From Lachnospiraceae bacterium (GTDB lineage: Bacteria; Bacillota; Clostridia; Lachnospirales; Lachnospiraceae): a DNA stretch of 17,487 nucleotides. Below are positions 10,521 to 17,487 of the stretch, one piece after another. The DNA lies in the NCBI GenBank assembly GCA_902363555.1, contig CABJAM010000024.1, positions 1-17,487 on the forward strand, given 5' to 3'. Both the position numbers and the translations under genes were made by a program. Each line of letters starts with the position of its first letter. Position 1 is the stretch's first letter. The notes beneath the pieces are model-generated. The model saw only the letters and a list, made by a program, of their open reading frames with translations, did not search any database and was not told where the DNA came from.

Positions 10521-11570
10521 TCACATTGGTATCCACCTCAGCAGCTTAACCCCAGTTGATGGTGGTGGCGCCGGGTCGAGATAACGTCGAACCTCTGAAA
10601 AGTAGTTACCATACTGTGGAGCCTGGGCAATATATGTACTGGCAGTCTTAATGGTAGGGCCAATACCAGAGCCATGACCGCAAAATTGGCCGTTGCCAAT
10701 GTACATCTCAACATGGTTACTACTTCCACTCCCATGCCCGCCCGGTGCGCCCTCGAAAAAGACCAGGTCGCCGCGCATTATATTGGATGGCAAACTGTTA
10801 CTACCAGAAGTATTATTGTATATCAGAGTGCCCTTGGTTATCTGCTCACCAGTCCAGCTGCCGATGTAGATGTTTGCTCCGCGCTCGAAGCATTTCCACA
10901 TTAGCGATGAGCAATCGCTATAACCAGAAAAAACCTGCTCTCTTAATGATGATTGGGTATAGGTGTTTTTACCAACTCTTGACAACACCAGCTCCACCAC
11001 ATCCTCAATAAGACTGCCGCCGGATGATGTGGGCAATATCTCTGACCACTTAAGCGCTTGTTGTGCTCTGGCCGGTTGCGGGGTGGTCGCCGGTCGCTCA
11101 TAATTGTATAAAAATGCGTTGGCCAGCCAGTCTATACCGTGGCTCTCGTCGGCCGCAAACTGCGCAAAGGACAATGGGTAACTGTTGGTAGATATCCATG
11201 TCACCTCCTGCGGATTAAAACATTCTTCTACAAGCTTGTCCAGCATCCCGTAGCCATAACTATCGGCATTGTTAAGATCATACCCATGTGACGTAAGCCA
11301 ATCCGTTATACGCCAATAAGGTGTCCAACCTACCAGCCCCATGCCGTTGTACTTGTTACCGTCGTAAGGGCTGTAACCATGTTGCCACTGGCCGGGATTG
11401 AGGTAGGACTCTGTCATCATGTTACCCAACATAGCGCAGATTGCGGGGCGTTTAAAACCCTTGGATAGCAGGTAATTATATATGATTGTTGCATTATTAC
11501 GCTGGGCAGCCCCGTATTGCTCCATTACGTCGCCGTAATAACTGCTACCCCAGTGGCTTATCCATCCCAT
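10521..11570 (-). CDS. Tail-associated lysin: phage tail lysozyme plus NlpC/P60, 349 aa
   Basis: Residues about 22-175 resemble the phage_tail_lysozyme domain: NATIIYNYLLSKGFKRPAIC, then MLGNMMTESYLNPGQWQHG with the probable catalytic Glu54, and GMGLVGWTP. Residues about 185-335 are an NlpC/P60 peptidase: Cys220 in YSDCSSLMWKC, His286 in SNHVEMYIGNG and a further His299 in CGHGSG. So the protein can cut both the glycan strand and the stem peptide, as expected for a virion enzyme that opens the wall during DNA injection. GGGGGAGC precedes the ATG. The start overlaps the stop of the Tal-like gene by one base (TAATG), so the two are coupled. Confidence 0.88.
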   Translation of the reverse strand: MGWISHWGSSYYGDVMEQYGAAQRNNATIIYNYLLSKGFKRPAICAMLGNMMTESYLNPGQWQHGYSPYDGNKYNGMGLVGWTPYWRITDWLTSHGYDLNNADSYGYGMLDKLVEECFNPQEVTWISTNSYPLSFAQFAADESHGIDWLANAFLYNYERPATTPQPARAQQALKWSEILPTSSGGSLIEDVVELVLSRVGKNTYTQSSLREQVFSGYSDCSSLMWKCFERGANIYIGSWTGEQITKGTLIYNNTSGSNSLPSNIMRGDLVFFEGAPGGHGSGSSNHVEMYIGNGQFCGHGSGIGPTIKTASTYIAQAPQYGNYFSEVRRYLDPAPPPSTGVKLLRWIPM

Positions 11571-13570
11571 TAAAAGCTCCCCCCTTCTGTCGTATTCCCC
11601 CCTACCAGCATTCCGTTTTGAAATATCAGATAGCTATTATCACTAAATTCGGCCCTGCCTGTTTTGCATTGCATATTATTTACAAATAGGTATTGACTAT
11701 TTATTGATGTGCTGTAATCACTCATAGCAACAACATTTTCCGTGCCCTTCAGTAAGGTGATCTGGCTTCCCTGGAGTCTTGTCGTTCGCTCTGGACTGAC
11801 CAGATAATTTGTAACATATATGCCTTCATTTGTTGAATACACACGGTTTCTATTGGTTCCATCAGCATTCATCAGCATTATTTCATAGCTGCCACTTTTT
11901 ACGGTCAATCTTTTGATATACCCATCAGGTGTTTTTTCATAGGACGTGATTGCTCCTGATGCCAGATCATATTCTGTACCACTTTCATTCTGCTTAAAAT
12001 TGCTGCTGCGGATGCAGCCTGTAATAATCCAATCCGCATTTATCCCGACAGCACTCAATATTCTTGTTATCGTATCGCCATCCACCGTCATTCCAGCATT
12101 CCAGTTCTTTCCGCCATCCGTGGATACGCCCCATGCTTCAGCGGTCTGTTTCCATACAATGGCACTTTCCTTTAGTGATGGTTTGTCATGCATGTAAAAT
12201 ATGGAACTGCTATCATCTTTCTTATCAATGGTTGTGTACAACCCAGATGAATTGTCCAACCGGTTTGACAGATCCTCCATTGCCTTTTCCCATTCAGATT
12301 TTTGTTTTGCTGCCAGTTTTCCGGCTTCCTCACGCGCACGCCTGTATGCCTCTGTGGCATTGCTGTAATAGCTGCTCTGATTCCTTAGAGGCGGTTCAAC
12401 GCTATTTTTAAGGTTTGTTCCACCAACATACTCAAAGGTAATATCTGTCAAAAATGACTGATACATATTTCCCTTTTTATCCCAGACCATCACCGGGTCC
12501 ATAAAATCAGCGATTGCATATGCAATACACTCACCCTCAAAAGGCCGCACCGTAATTCCTACAATATTGGCACCTATACGGTTGATTGCATCCTTCTCAT
12601 TGTCCTTAACCAGTGGATTATCTATGTTGATGGTATAACCATCTATACCATACAGATATGTTTCGTCACCGTCATCTGTGGATATCGTCGTGGTAACACC
12701 AGTAATGATTACATCATCTGTGGCCACCGTCAGGCTCGTCCAATCATACAGATTGTGGTATGCCTCGTTTTGGCCGAAATCACCACCATCCACCTGGTTC
12801 GCGGTATTGTTATCAGCAAAATCTCCGCCATCCACCTGGTTCGGATTTTCAACGGGTGCCCCCTGACCAATGTCCAGTCCTGCCTCAATCTCCTCATGTA
12901 ATCCACCATCAATGATCCCGCTAGTTTCAAAAACGTATAGATCATAAGGCTTAATAATCAACCTATTATTGGTATCGCAATATGCGTTGCCGCCGGCAAT
13001 CTGAGCAATATACCCGATGACGGCCCTGCATGTTGTACCGGTTGGCAGCTCACTCACCTTATAATCCTGATTCCGAAAAGAAGGACTGCCCAACAATATC
13101 TCACATTGACTACATATGTCCTGCAAAATGGTCAAAAGGTTTGCTGGCAACACCACCGATGGTACATAGGTGATATCTGCCTTATACATATCATTGATGG
13201 CATTGATTTCCAATGTTTCGCCAGGCGTTACTGCATCGATGACCGTAAATGTACCTTCCCGGATACGCTCTGTGGTACCGTCATCCAGGTCTATACCGGT
13301 CCAGACAGTCACCCGGGCCATGTAAAAATCATATGACGAGTACCTGTCATCGGAGTTATCTATGTTAATCGTCACCGTCTTGGCCACGGCAACCCCCAAC
13401 GGAAAACCAGCGCTGCCCGAACCCTCAGACACATTATTTCCGTCAACCATAAAATCATTTTCAGGACCTAAAGATAGCTTAACTCCATTTCTCAATGTAA
13501 CATCGGCATAACACAGCAATGGAGCACCACTATTCATTTTTCGTTTAAATTCATTACTTGCGCTTTTCAA
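11570..13570 (-). CDS. Tal-like tail/baseplate protein (prophage endopeptidase tail type), 666 aa
   Basis: The start is TTG 13570, with GGGGGTGA 7 nt upstream, overlapping the previous gene's stop as TTGA. Residues about 15-370 have the beta-rich build of Tal/gp18-like hub proteins (GVKLSLGPENDFMV, KTVTINIDNSDDRYSSYDFY, GTFTVIDAVTPGETLEINA, then ANLLTILQDICSQCEI). A helical stretch follows (about 400-445, EAYRRAREEAGKLAAKQKSE), then a C-terminal beta part with AVGINADWIITGCI, a motif common in tail-tip and Tal proteins. No protease residues are obvious, so the catalytic lysin is likely the next gene. A 14-residue repeat, NQVDGGDF twice, lies near residues 245-270. It probably forms the tail-tip hub. 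Confidence 0.83.
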   Translation of the reverse strand: MKSASNEFKRKMNSGAPLLCYADVTLRNGVKLSLGPENDFMVDGNNVSEGSGSAGFPLGVAVAKTVTINIDNSDDRYSSYDFYMARVTVWTGIDLDDGTTERIREGTFTVIDAVTPGETLEINAINDMYKADITYVPSVVLPANLLTILQDICSQCEILLGSPSFRNQDYKVSELPTGTTCRAVIGYIAQIAGGNAYCDTNNRLIIKPYDLYVFETSGIIDGGLHEEIEAGLDIGQGAPVENPNQVDGGDFADNNTANQVDGGDFGQNEAYHNLYDWTSLTVATDDVIITGVTTTISTDDGDETYLYGIDGYTINIDNPLVKDNEKDAINRIGANIVGITVRPFEGECIAYAIADFMDPVMVWDKKGNMYQSFLTDITFEYVGGTNLKNSVEPPLRNQSSYYSNATEAYRRAREEAGKLAAKQKSEWEKAMEDLSNRLDNSSGLYTTIDKKDDSSSIFYMHDKPSLKESAIVWKQTAEAWGVSTDGGKNWNAGMTVDGDTITRILSAVGINADWIITGCIRSSNFKQNESGTEYDLASGAITSYEKTPDGYIKRLTVKSGSYEIMLMNADGTNRNRVYSTNEGIYVTNYLVSPERTTRLQGSQITLLKGTENVVAMSDYSTSINSQYLFVNNMQCKTGRAEFSDNSYLIFQNGMLVGGNTTEGGSF
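12777..12843. repeat. Direct repeat within the Tal-like gene
   Basis: Two 25-bp copies (12777-12801 and 12819-12843) differ at two bases, with a period of 42 bp. They encode NQVDGGDF twice, 14 residues apart. It is an in-frame tandem duplication in a Asp/Gly-rich linker. Confidence 0.8.
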
Positions 13571-13944
13571 ATTGGATTCACCCCCGTAGCCTGAAAACTC
13601 AACTCACTTACACGTTCTTCCCCTTCGTTTAACCGATAGACTGGTGTATTAAAATTGGCAGCATAAAACTTTCCAGTCTCCCACCTGCATTTATAAACAT
13701 TGAAGTGGTAAAAATCAAACTCTGACTTACCAACTACTTGTTGGAGTATCTGCGCACATTCGGATGCCCGCAGATTGCTCCATTTCAGGTTATAGGATTC
13801 CACTGTAAACAGTGGAGTGTTTTTCATATTCCCTTTCATCGTCCTGCCTGACTTTGAGGATGATGTTGTTGCCAGGCTCAAAGAGTAACCATCCTCATTT
13901 GGCTGCACAATCTCAATGCCGTTAATCTTAATCTTTTGTTGCAT
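13567..13944 (-). CDS. Distal-tail-region protein (Dit position), 125 aa
   Basis: ATG 13944 (MQQKIKINGIEIVQPNEDGY) is preferred over an ATG three codons earlier because AAGGAAGG lies about 9 nt before it. The protein is beta-rich with little helix (RTMKGNMKNTPLFTVESYNL, then FDFYHFNVYKCRWETGKFYA) and ends ELSFQATGVNPI. It lies exactly between tape measure and Tal-like gene, the place of the distal tail protein in siphoviruses, but at 125 aa it is much smaller than the usual Dit and resembles the short tail proteins of DUF6711 type. It probably forms a ring joining tail tube and baseplate. The position is strong evidence; the family name is tentative. Confidence 0.7.
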   Translation of the reverse strand: MQQKIKINGIEIVQPNEDGYSLSLATTSSSKSGRTMKGNMKNTPLFTVESYNLKWSNLRASECAQILQQVVGKSEFDFYHFNVYKCRWETGKFYAANFNTPVYRLNEGEERVSELSFQATGVNPI

Positions 13945-13959
13945 ATACACCATCCTTCC

Positions 13960-16827
13960 TTATGTCAGTTCAAACGGGTTTCGACCGGTCTGCTTCTGTC
14001 GTAGCTTTGCTTCTGCAATCGTTTCCTCAAACAAAATTCGTCGATTAATCTGACCTATAAATTTATATTCCACAGATCCTGAACCGCTGGTATTGCCCAT
14101 TTCCTCACGGATGATTCTTCGTATCAACCCTTCGGGTGCTTCAATGTTGGTTCCCTGTTTCTGGTCGCCCAAAACAGCCATAAATGGAGCGTTGGGCGGG
14201 ATAACTGCTCCCTTAGCCAGATACGGGATCTGTGGCGCTGTGATTGTTTTGATATTGATACCTTTACCACCAATACCAGGCACCCAATCCGGCAGTTTTA
14301 TTTTGTTTAGTGCTTTGATGACGGTATTAAGTCCAGAGCATACACCTTTAATCATTCCATTTATCAGCCCTATGATTGCATTGATCGGGGTTTTTACGAT
14401 GCCCACAATAGCATCCCAAACGCCTTTAAAAATTTGCTTTATGCCCTCCAGTGCCTGTTTCAGATTTCCCGAAAAAACACCTTTAAAAAAGGTGATGACG
14501 CCGGAAAATATCTGCTTAATACCGTCGACAATCTGTCTTACCCCCGAGAAAAAGCCATTCAGCACCTCGCCCATTGACCCGAATACTTTTGTCCAGTCCT
14601 GTGAAAATATACCGCTAATCCAATTGATAAACTTACTCATCACTGCTTTAACATCATCCCAGTTTGCAATGAGTAAAGTGATTATCGCGATTGCAGCGGT
14701 TATTGCAAGTGTCAATGGCCCACCAAGAGTTGATACAACAGCTTTAATTGCTGTAATCAAACCAGTACTACCAGTTAATGACTTTATAACGCTTTGAATA
14801 ATTGAGGCAGTTCCGAAAACTGCAAAAAACGCGCCCACAGCAGCCGCAGCAATCTGAACAGGTAATGGCAATTCACCGAACGCCTGAAGTAACCCGCCTA
14901 TTAATGTTGCACCAGCTTGAAACAATCCGCCGGCCAGCCCCAGCCAATCAATGGCCATAAGTGCAGCTGTGACCTGCTGGCCTACGGCGTGCCAGTCTGT
15001 CATCTGTATCACGGTTATCAATGTCTGCAACAGTCCAACCACAAAAGTGGACAGCGCCCCAAACATCATGCCGAGGTCAATCGAGTGGATAGCTCCGTTG
15101 ATGGCCTGACTGATTGATAGGCCAATCTGAACATAGTCAAGATTTGCCACAAATCCGTAGAAGGTGCGCCAAGCGATCATGAACTTATCGCTAATCAACT
15201 TTCCAAGTGCTGGCCAGTCTACTCGGGTAAATATCCCCATCAGGCCAGCAGCAAAAGACGCCCCAAGGGTTATCCAGTCCACACCGGTTATCAGCTGGTC
15301 CAGCGTGTAGATGATGGTATTGATGCCGGACCCAATTGTATTTCCAAGCCCTGGCCAATCAAAATCCCGCACCAGCGCGTTAAAAAATGTTGTAAGCCCG
15401 GCCGTGAACTTGGTAATCTTTCCACCGACTTTTTCCCAGCTGATTGCATTGCCAATCTTCTCAACAACACTATTCAGCTTTTCGGCTGCCAGACTCCCAA
15501 GACCATCCCAGTCCTGAGCCTGTATCATGTCTTTTATCTGATTTGCAAGATCAGCAAGACCGCCAGCAATCGGCACCTCCTCAAACATTTCGCCAGGCGC
15601 TGGTGCCGTATATCCTCCGCCACCGGATGAGCTCTTATCCTCCATCTTGTTGATATCGTCCAGAGGGGATGCATAACCTTCCAGGGCTTTTTCTGCATCC
15701 TTGGCCGCCCCGGCTGTATCCTTAAGACTAGCTGCATAGTCCTCCTGGACCGATGTAGCCCTGGTATATGTACTCTTACCAGTCAACGCCGCGATAAACA
15801 TGCCCACATACGTTACCGCTCGTGAAATGAGATTGATAAACGATGTAAGTATCGGCGCCACCACACTGAGTATCGGCGCAAAAGCCGTGGCAAAACTGTT
15901 CTTGAGCTGCGTCAGGCTGGATATAAGCATGGACAGATTTTTATTTGTCTCGTTGCTATATTGGGCCAGGTTTTGCAGCCCTTCCTTAAACCCGCCGGTA
16001 ACAGCGGCTAACCCACGAAAAACCGTGCTGAACAGGATAGACGATGCCAGCATACGGCCCATGGTCATACGGCACTTATTAGCAGACTTGTTTAAGCCGA
16101 GCATACTTTTTACTGCGCTTTTGGCTCCTTTAACAATCTTGCCAAAAGCCTTTTTCGCTGGTGACGCAAGTTTCTTAAAAGCATTGTTCAACATTCTTGT
16201 GATGGTGTCCGTTGCTTTTGACTGCTTAGCATATTGCTGCGCATTGTTTTTCAACGATGCGTAAGTCGTGTTCAGCCTCATCAGGATACTGTTTAATTTT
16301 GCTGATTCCGCGGCCAACTTCGCCATATCTTTTTTGGCGGCCTCGGTATCAGAGCCCAAAGTAAAGGCTTTCCCTGATGCAACAAGTTCTTCTAGCTCAC
16401 CCTCAGCATATTTGATAGTATTTGACAATTCCTCGATATCGTACTGCATCGCTTTGTAGGTCTTACTCTTTGTACGTCCACCGGTTTCCAAAAACTTCCG
16501 CTGCCTGTCGGTGAGCTTGCCCAGTTTGATTTTAGTCTGATCGATCTGATTGGCGATTTCCTTATACTCATCCGTAGGTATCTTTTGGCTCGCATACTCC
16601 TGGACTTTCTTTTTCAATTCCTCTACTTTTTGGGCCTGCTGGTTATATTGGCTGCTCATCCTGGATAATGTATCTGCTTGCTTTTGTATTGCGATCTTAG
16701 CTTTATTGCCAAGCCCTTCCACAGATGACGCCATCCGCTTTGCTGCGGCTTCCACATCTTTAATCCCAATTTTTACGCCATTATCATCGATAGTTGCATC
16801 AATCTTTAATGTTCCATCTGCCGCCAT
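13960..16827 (-). CDS. Tail tape measure protein, 955 aa
   Basis: ATG 16827 has AAGGTGGTGAGG just upstream. The N-terminal third is helical and coiled coil (AKIAIQKQADTLSRMSSQYN onward). A hydrophobic region follows (MLASSILFSTVFRGLAAVTG; ILSVVAPILTSFINLISRAV; TYVGMFIAAL). The middle holds at least six units built on DWxxLG (DWDGLGSL, DWPGLGNTI, DWITLGAS, DWPALGKL, DWHAVGQQ, DWLGLAGG). More hydrophobic helices come near residues 650-730, and a C-terminal globular part follows. Length and layout are classic for the protein that sets tail length and is injected with the DNA; by the rule of about 1.5 A per residue the tail would be near 140 nm. Confidence 0.93.
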   Translation of the reverse strand: MAADGTLKIDATIDDNGVKIGIKDVEAAAKRMASSVEGLGNKAKIAIQKQADTLSRMSSQYNQQAQKVEELKKKVQEYASQKIPTDEYKEIANQIDQTKIKLGKLTDRQRKFLETGGRTKSKTYKAMQYDIEELSNTIKYAEGELEELVASGKAFTLGSDTEAAKKDMAKLAAESAKLNSILMRLNTTYASLKNNAQQYAKQSKATDTITRMLNNAFKKLASPAKKAFGKIVKGAKSAVKSMLGLNKSANKCRMTMGRMLASSILFSTVFRGLAAVTGGFKEGLQNLAQYSNETNKNLSMLISSLTQLKNSFATAFAPILSVVAPILTSFINLISRAVTYVGMFIAALTGKSTYTRATSVQEDYAASLKDTAGAAKDAEKALEGYASPLDDINKMEDKSSSGGGGYTAPAPGEMFEEVPIAGGLADLANQIKDMIQAQDWDGLGSLAAEKLNSVVEKIGNAISWEKVGGKITKFTAGLTTFFNALVRDFDWPGLGNTIGSGINTIIYTLDQLITGVDWITLGASFAAGLMGIFTRVDWPALGKLISDKFMIAWRTFYGFVANLDYVQIGLSISQAINGAIHSIDLGMMFGALSTFVVGLLQTLITVIQMTDWHAVGQQVTAALMAIDWLGLAGGLFQAGATLIGGLLQAFGELPLPVQIAAAAVGAFFAVFGTASIIQSVIKSLTGSTGLITAIKAVVSTLGGPLTLAITAAIAIITLLIANWDDVKAVMSKFINWISGIFSQDWTKVFGSMGEVLNGFFSGVRQIVDGIKQIFSGVITFFKGVFSGNLKQALEGIKQIFKGVWDAIVGIVKTPINAIIGLINGMIKGVCSGLNTVIKALNKIKLPDWVPGIGGKGINIKTITAPQIPYLAKGAVIPPNAPFMAVLGDQKQGTNIEAPEGLIRRIIREEMGNTSGSGSVEYKFIGQINRRILFEETIAEAKLRQKQTGRNPFELT

Positions 16828-16839
16828 TACCTCACCACC

Positions 16840-17400
16840 TTAACCCAGCAGCTGCATCAGGCGCTCCTGTTCTTCCAGTTCTTCCTGAGTATACTTTTCC
16901 TTCAGTTCGACCAGTGACTTATTCTCCCGGCAAAACTCTATTTCCCATTTTTCCAGCTTCTTCTTTTTCGCCTTTTTATAGCGCAGCCCCTGGACCGTCG
17001 TAAAGACTGATTCCCTAATCTCCATGAAGCAGCCTAAAAAAGTCCACCAGTGCATGAATTTGTCTGCCCGGACCTCATGGCCAGCCACACTGTTTATGGC
17101 TGGGATGATGATGCCGGCGTCCTGTTCCCAGTCAAAAGTCCTGAGTGCCTGTTTCCCGTCGTCACTCAATCCACAGTCAATAAATTCAGCGGCCTTTTCC
17201 GCAGCCTCCTGCATAGCTTCCGGCGGTATCTCCTCATAATCCTCATAGAGTATCTTTATCATGATCTCGGTCTTTGCATAGTCGTCCAGTTCCGGATCGC
17301 TAAACGCCATCAAAATATCCAGTATCACCCGAAAATCTGTCCGGATAGCATAATCAACACCACAGACGCATAGTGCCTGCGGCAGTTCCCAGGGCGTCAT
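16840..17400 (-). CDS. Bacteriophage Gp15-family tail protein, 186 aa
   Basis: The sequence matches the Gp15 pattern: a Pro-Trp-Glu-Leu-Pro head (MTPWELPQALCVCGVDYAIR) with TDFRVILDILMAFSDPELDD, then KIEILYEDY-like KILYEDYEEIP, a conserved FDWEQDAGIIIPAINSVAGH and MHWWTFLGCFMEI, and a Lys/Glu-rich end (KKAKKKKLEKWE). AAGGAAG precedes the ATG. The start overlaps the previous gene's stop as ATGA. Gp15 proteins are found directly before the tape measure gene in many Firmicutes siphoviruses, as here, and are thought to act as the second part of the tail assembly chaperone. The family call is strong; the chaperone role is inferred from position. Confidence 0.88.
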   Translation of the reverse strand: MTPWELPQALCVCGVDYAIRTDFRVILDILMAFSDPELDDYAKTEIMIKILYEDYEEIPPEAMQEAAEKAAEFIDCGLSDDGKQALRTFDWEQDAGIIIPAINSVAGHEVRADKFMHWWTFLGCFMEIRESVFTTVQGLRYKKAKKKKLEKWEIEFCRENKSLVELKEKYTQEELEEQERLMQLLG

Positions 17401-17487
17401 TTTTGATACTTCCTTGTATATTTACTGATCCGCGCCTGGGTCTTTTTAGTCCGAACGTTATATTCCTTTTCTATGAACTTCGTAATG
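17397..17487 (-). CDS. C-terminal end of the upstream tail gene, cut by window edge
   Basis: The last 29 residues (ITKFIEKEYNVRTKKTQARI, then SKYTRKYQK) end in a TGA that overlaps the Gp15 start as ATGA. The fragment is basic and helical. Position just before Gp15 suggests the first tail assembly chaperone, for which a basic KYTRKY-type end would be unremarkable, but too little is visible to name a family. Confidence 0.6.
   Translation of the reverse strand, partial: ITKFIEKEYNVRTKKTQARISKYTRKYQK

Noticed and set aside
14093..14797. 234-codon plus-strand open frame within the tape measure gene
   Set aside because: It is antisense to a well-supported 955-aa protein, is hydrophobic and low in complexity, and lacks a ribosome binding site.
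1..17487. CRISPR array, insertion sequence, reverse transcriptase of a diversity-generating element, toxin-antitoxin pair
   Set aside because: No regular spacer-repeat array, transposase or reverse transcriptase motifs were seen, so the fibre variation signal is assigned to possible inversion and not to a diversity-generating retroelement.

Overview
The window is part of a temperate, long-tailed (siphovirus-type) phage genome from a Gram-positive, Firmicutes host. A gut clostridial host of the Lachnospiraceae kind is the best guess. This rests on AGGAGG-type ribosome binding sites before nearly every gene, frequent GTG and TTG starts, a Firmicutes-type tail module (Gp15, tape measure, Tal-like protein, NlpC/P60 tail lysin) and a lysogeny module with a small repressor plus an ImmA-type peptidase. 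No host housekeeping gene, rRNA or tRNA was seen.

Layout from left to right. (1) 1-1590, minus strand: an early lytic operon read from a Cro-like regulator leftwards through two tiny ORFs, a KilAC-type antirepressor, a small unknown protein and a second HTH protein cut by the window edge. (2) 1591-1808: the genetic switch. Four copies of a 14-bp operator core surround two consensus-like promoters that face each other. (3) 1809-4346, plus strand: repressor, ImmA-like metallopeptidase, zinc-ribbon/DUF4429-like protein and tyrosine integrase. (4) 4347-5628: a gene-poor junction holding a probable intact attP (paired 11-bp repeats), a small acidic protein, a possible structured RNA ending in a strong terminator, and a 49-aa HTH protein that appears to lack its HTH core. 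Two related hairpins (AGAGCACGC...GCGTGCTCT) bracket part of it. (5) 5629-17487, minus strand: the late operon, read from the right edge: a chaperone-like C-terminus, Gp15, tape measure, distal-tail-type protein, Tal-like baseplate protein, tail lysin, baseplate/fibre proteins, holin and C39-type endolysin, closed by a terminator at 5576-5603.

Integrase and lysis genes are about 1.3 kb apart with attP-like repeats between them. This is the gene order of a circular or virion phage genome, not of an integrated prophage, where the chromosome would separate the two.

The most interesting signal is at 7387-8003. The collagen-like fibre gene on the minus strand (7664-8338) meets, tail to tail, a plus-strand open frame (7388-7657) that has no start but reads like another receptor-binding C-terminal domain. 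A perfect 12-bp inverted repeat, in the same reading frame on both sides (both encode Leu-Asn-Ser), bounds the segment. Inverting it would swap the fibre's C-terminal domain in frame. The two stop codons lie in the arms of a 12-bp palindrome. I infer a host-range switch by DNA inversion; no dedicated invertase gene is visible in the window.
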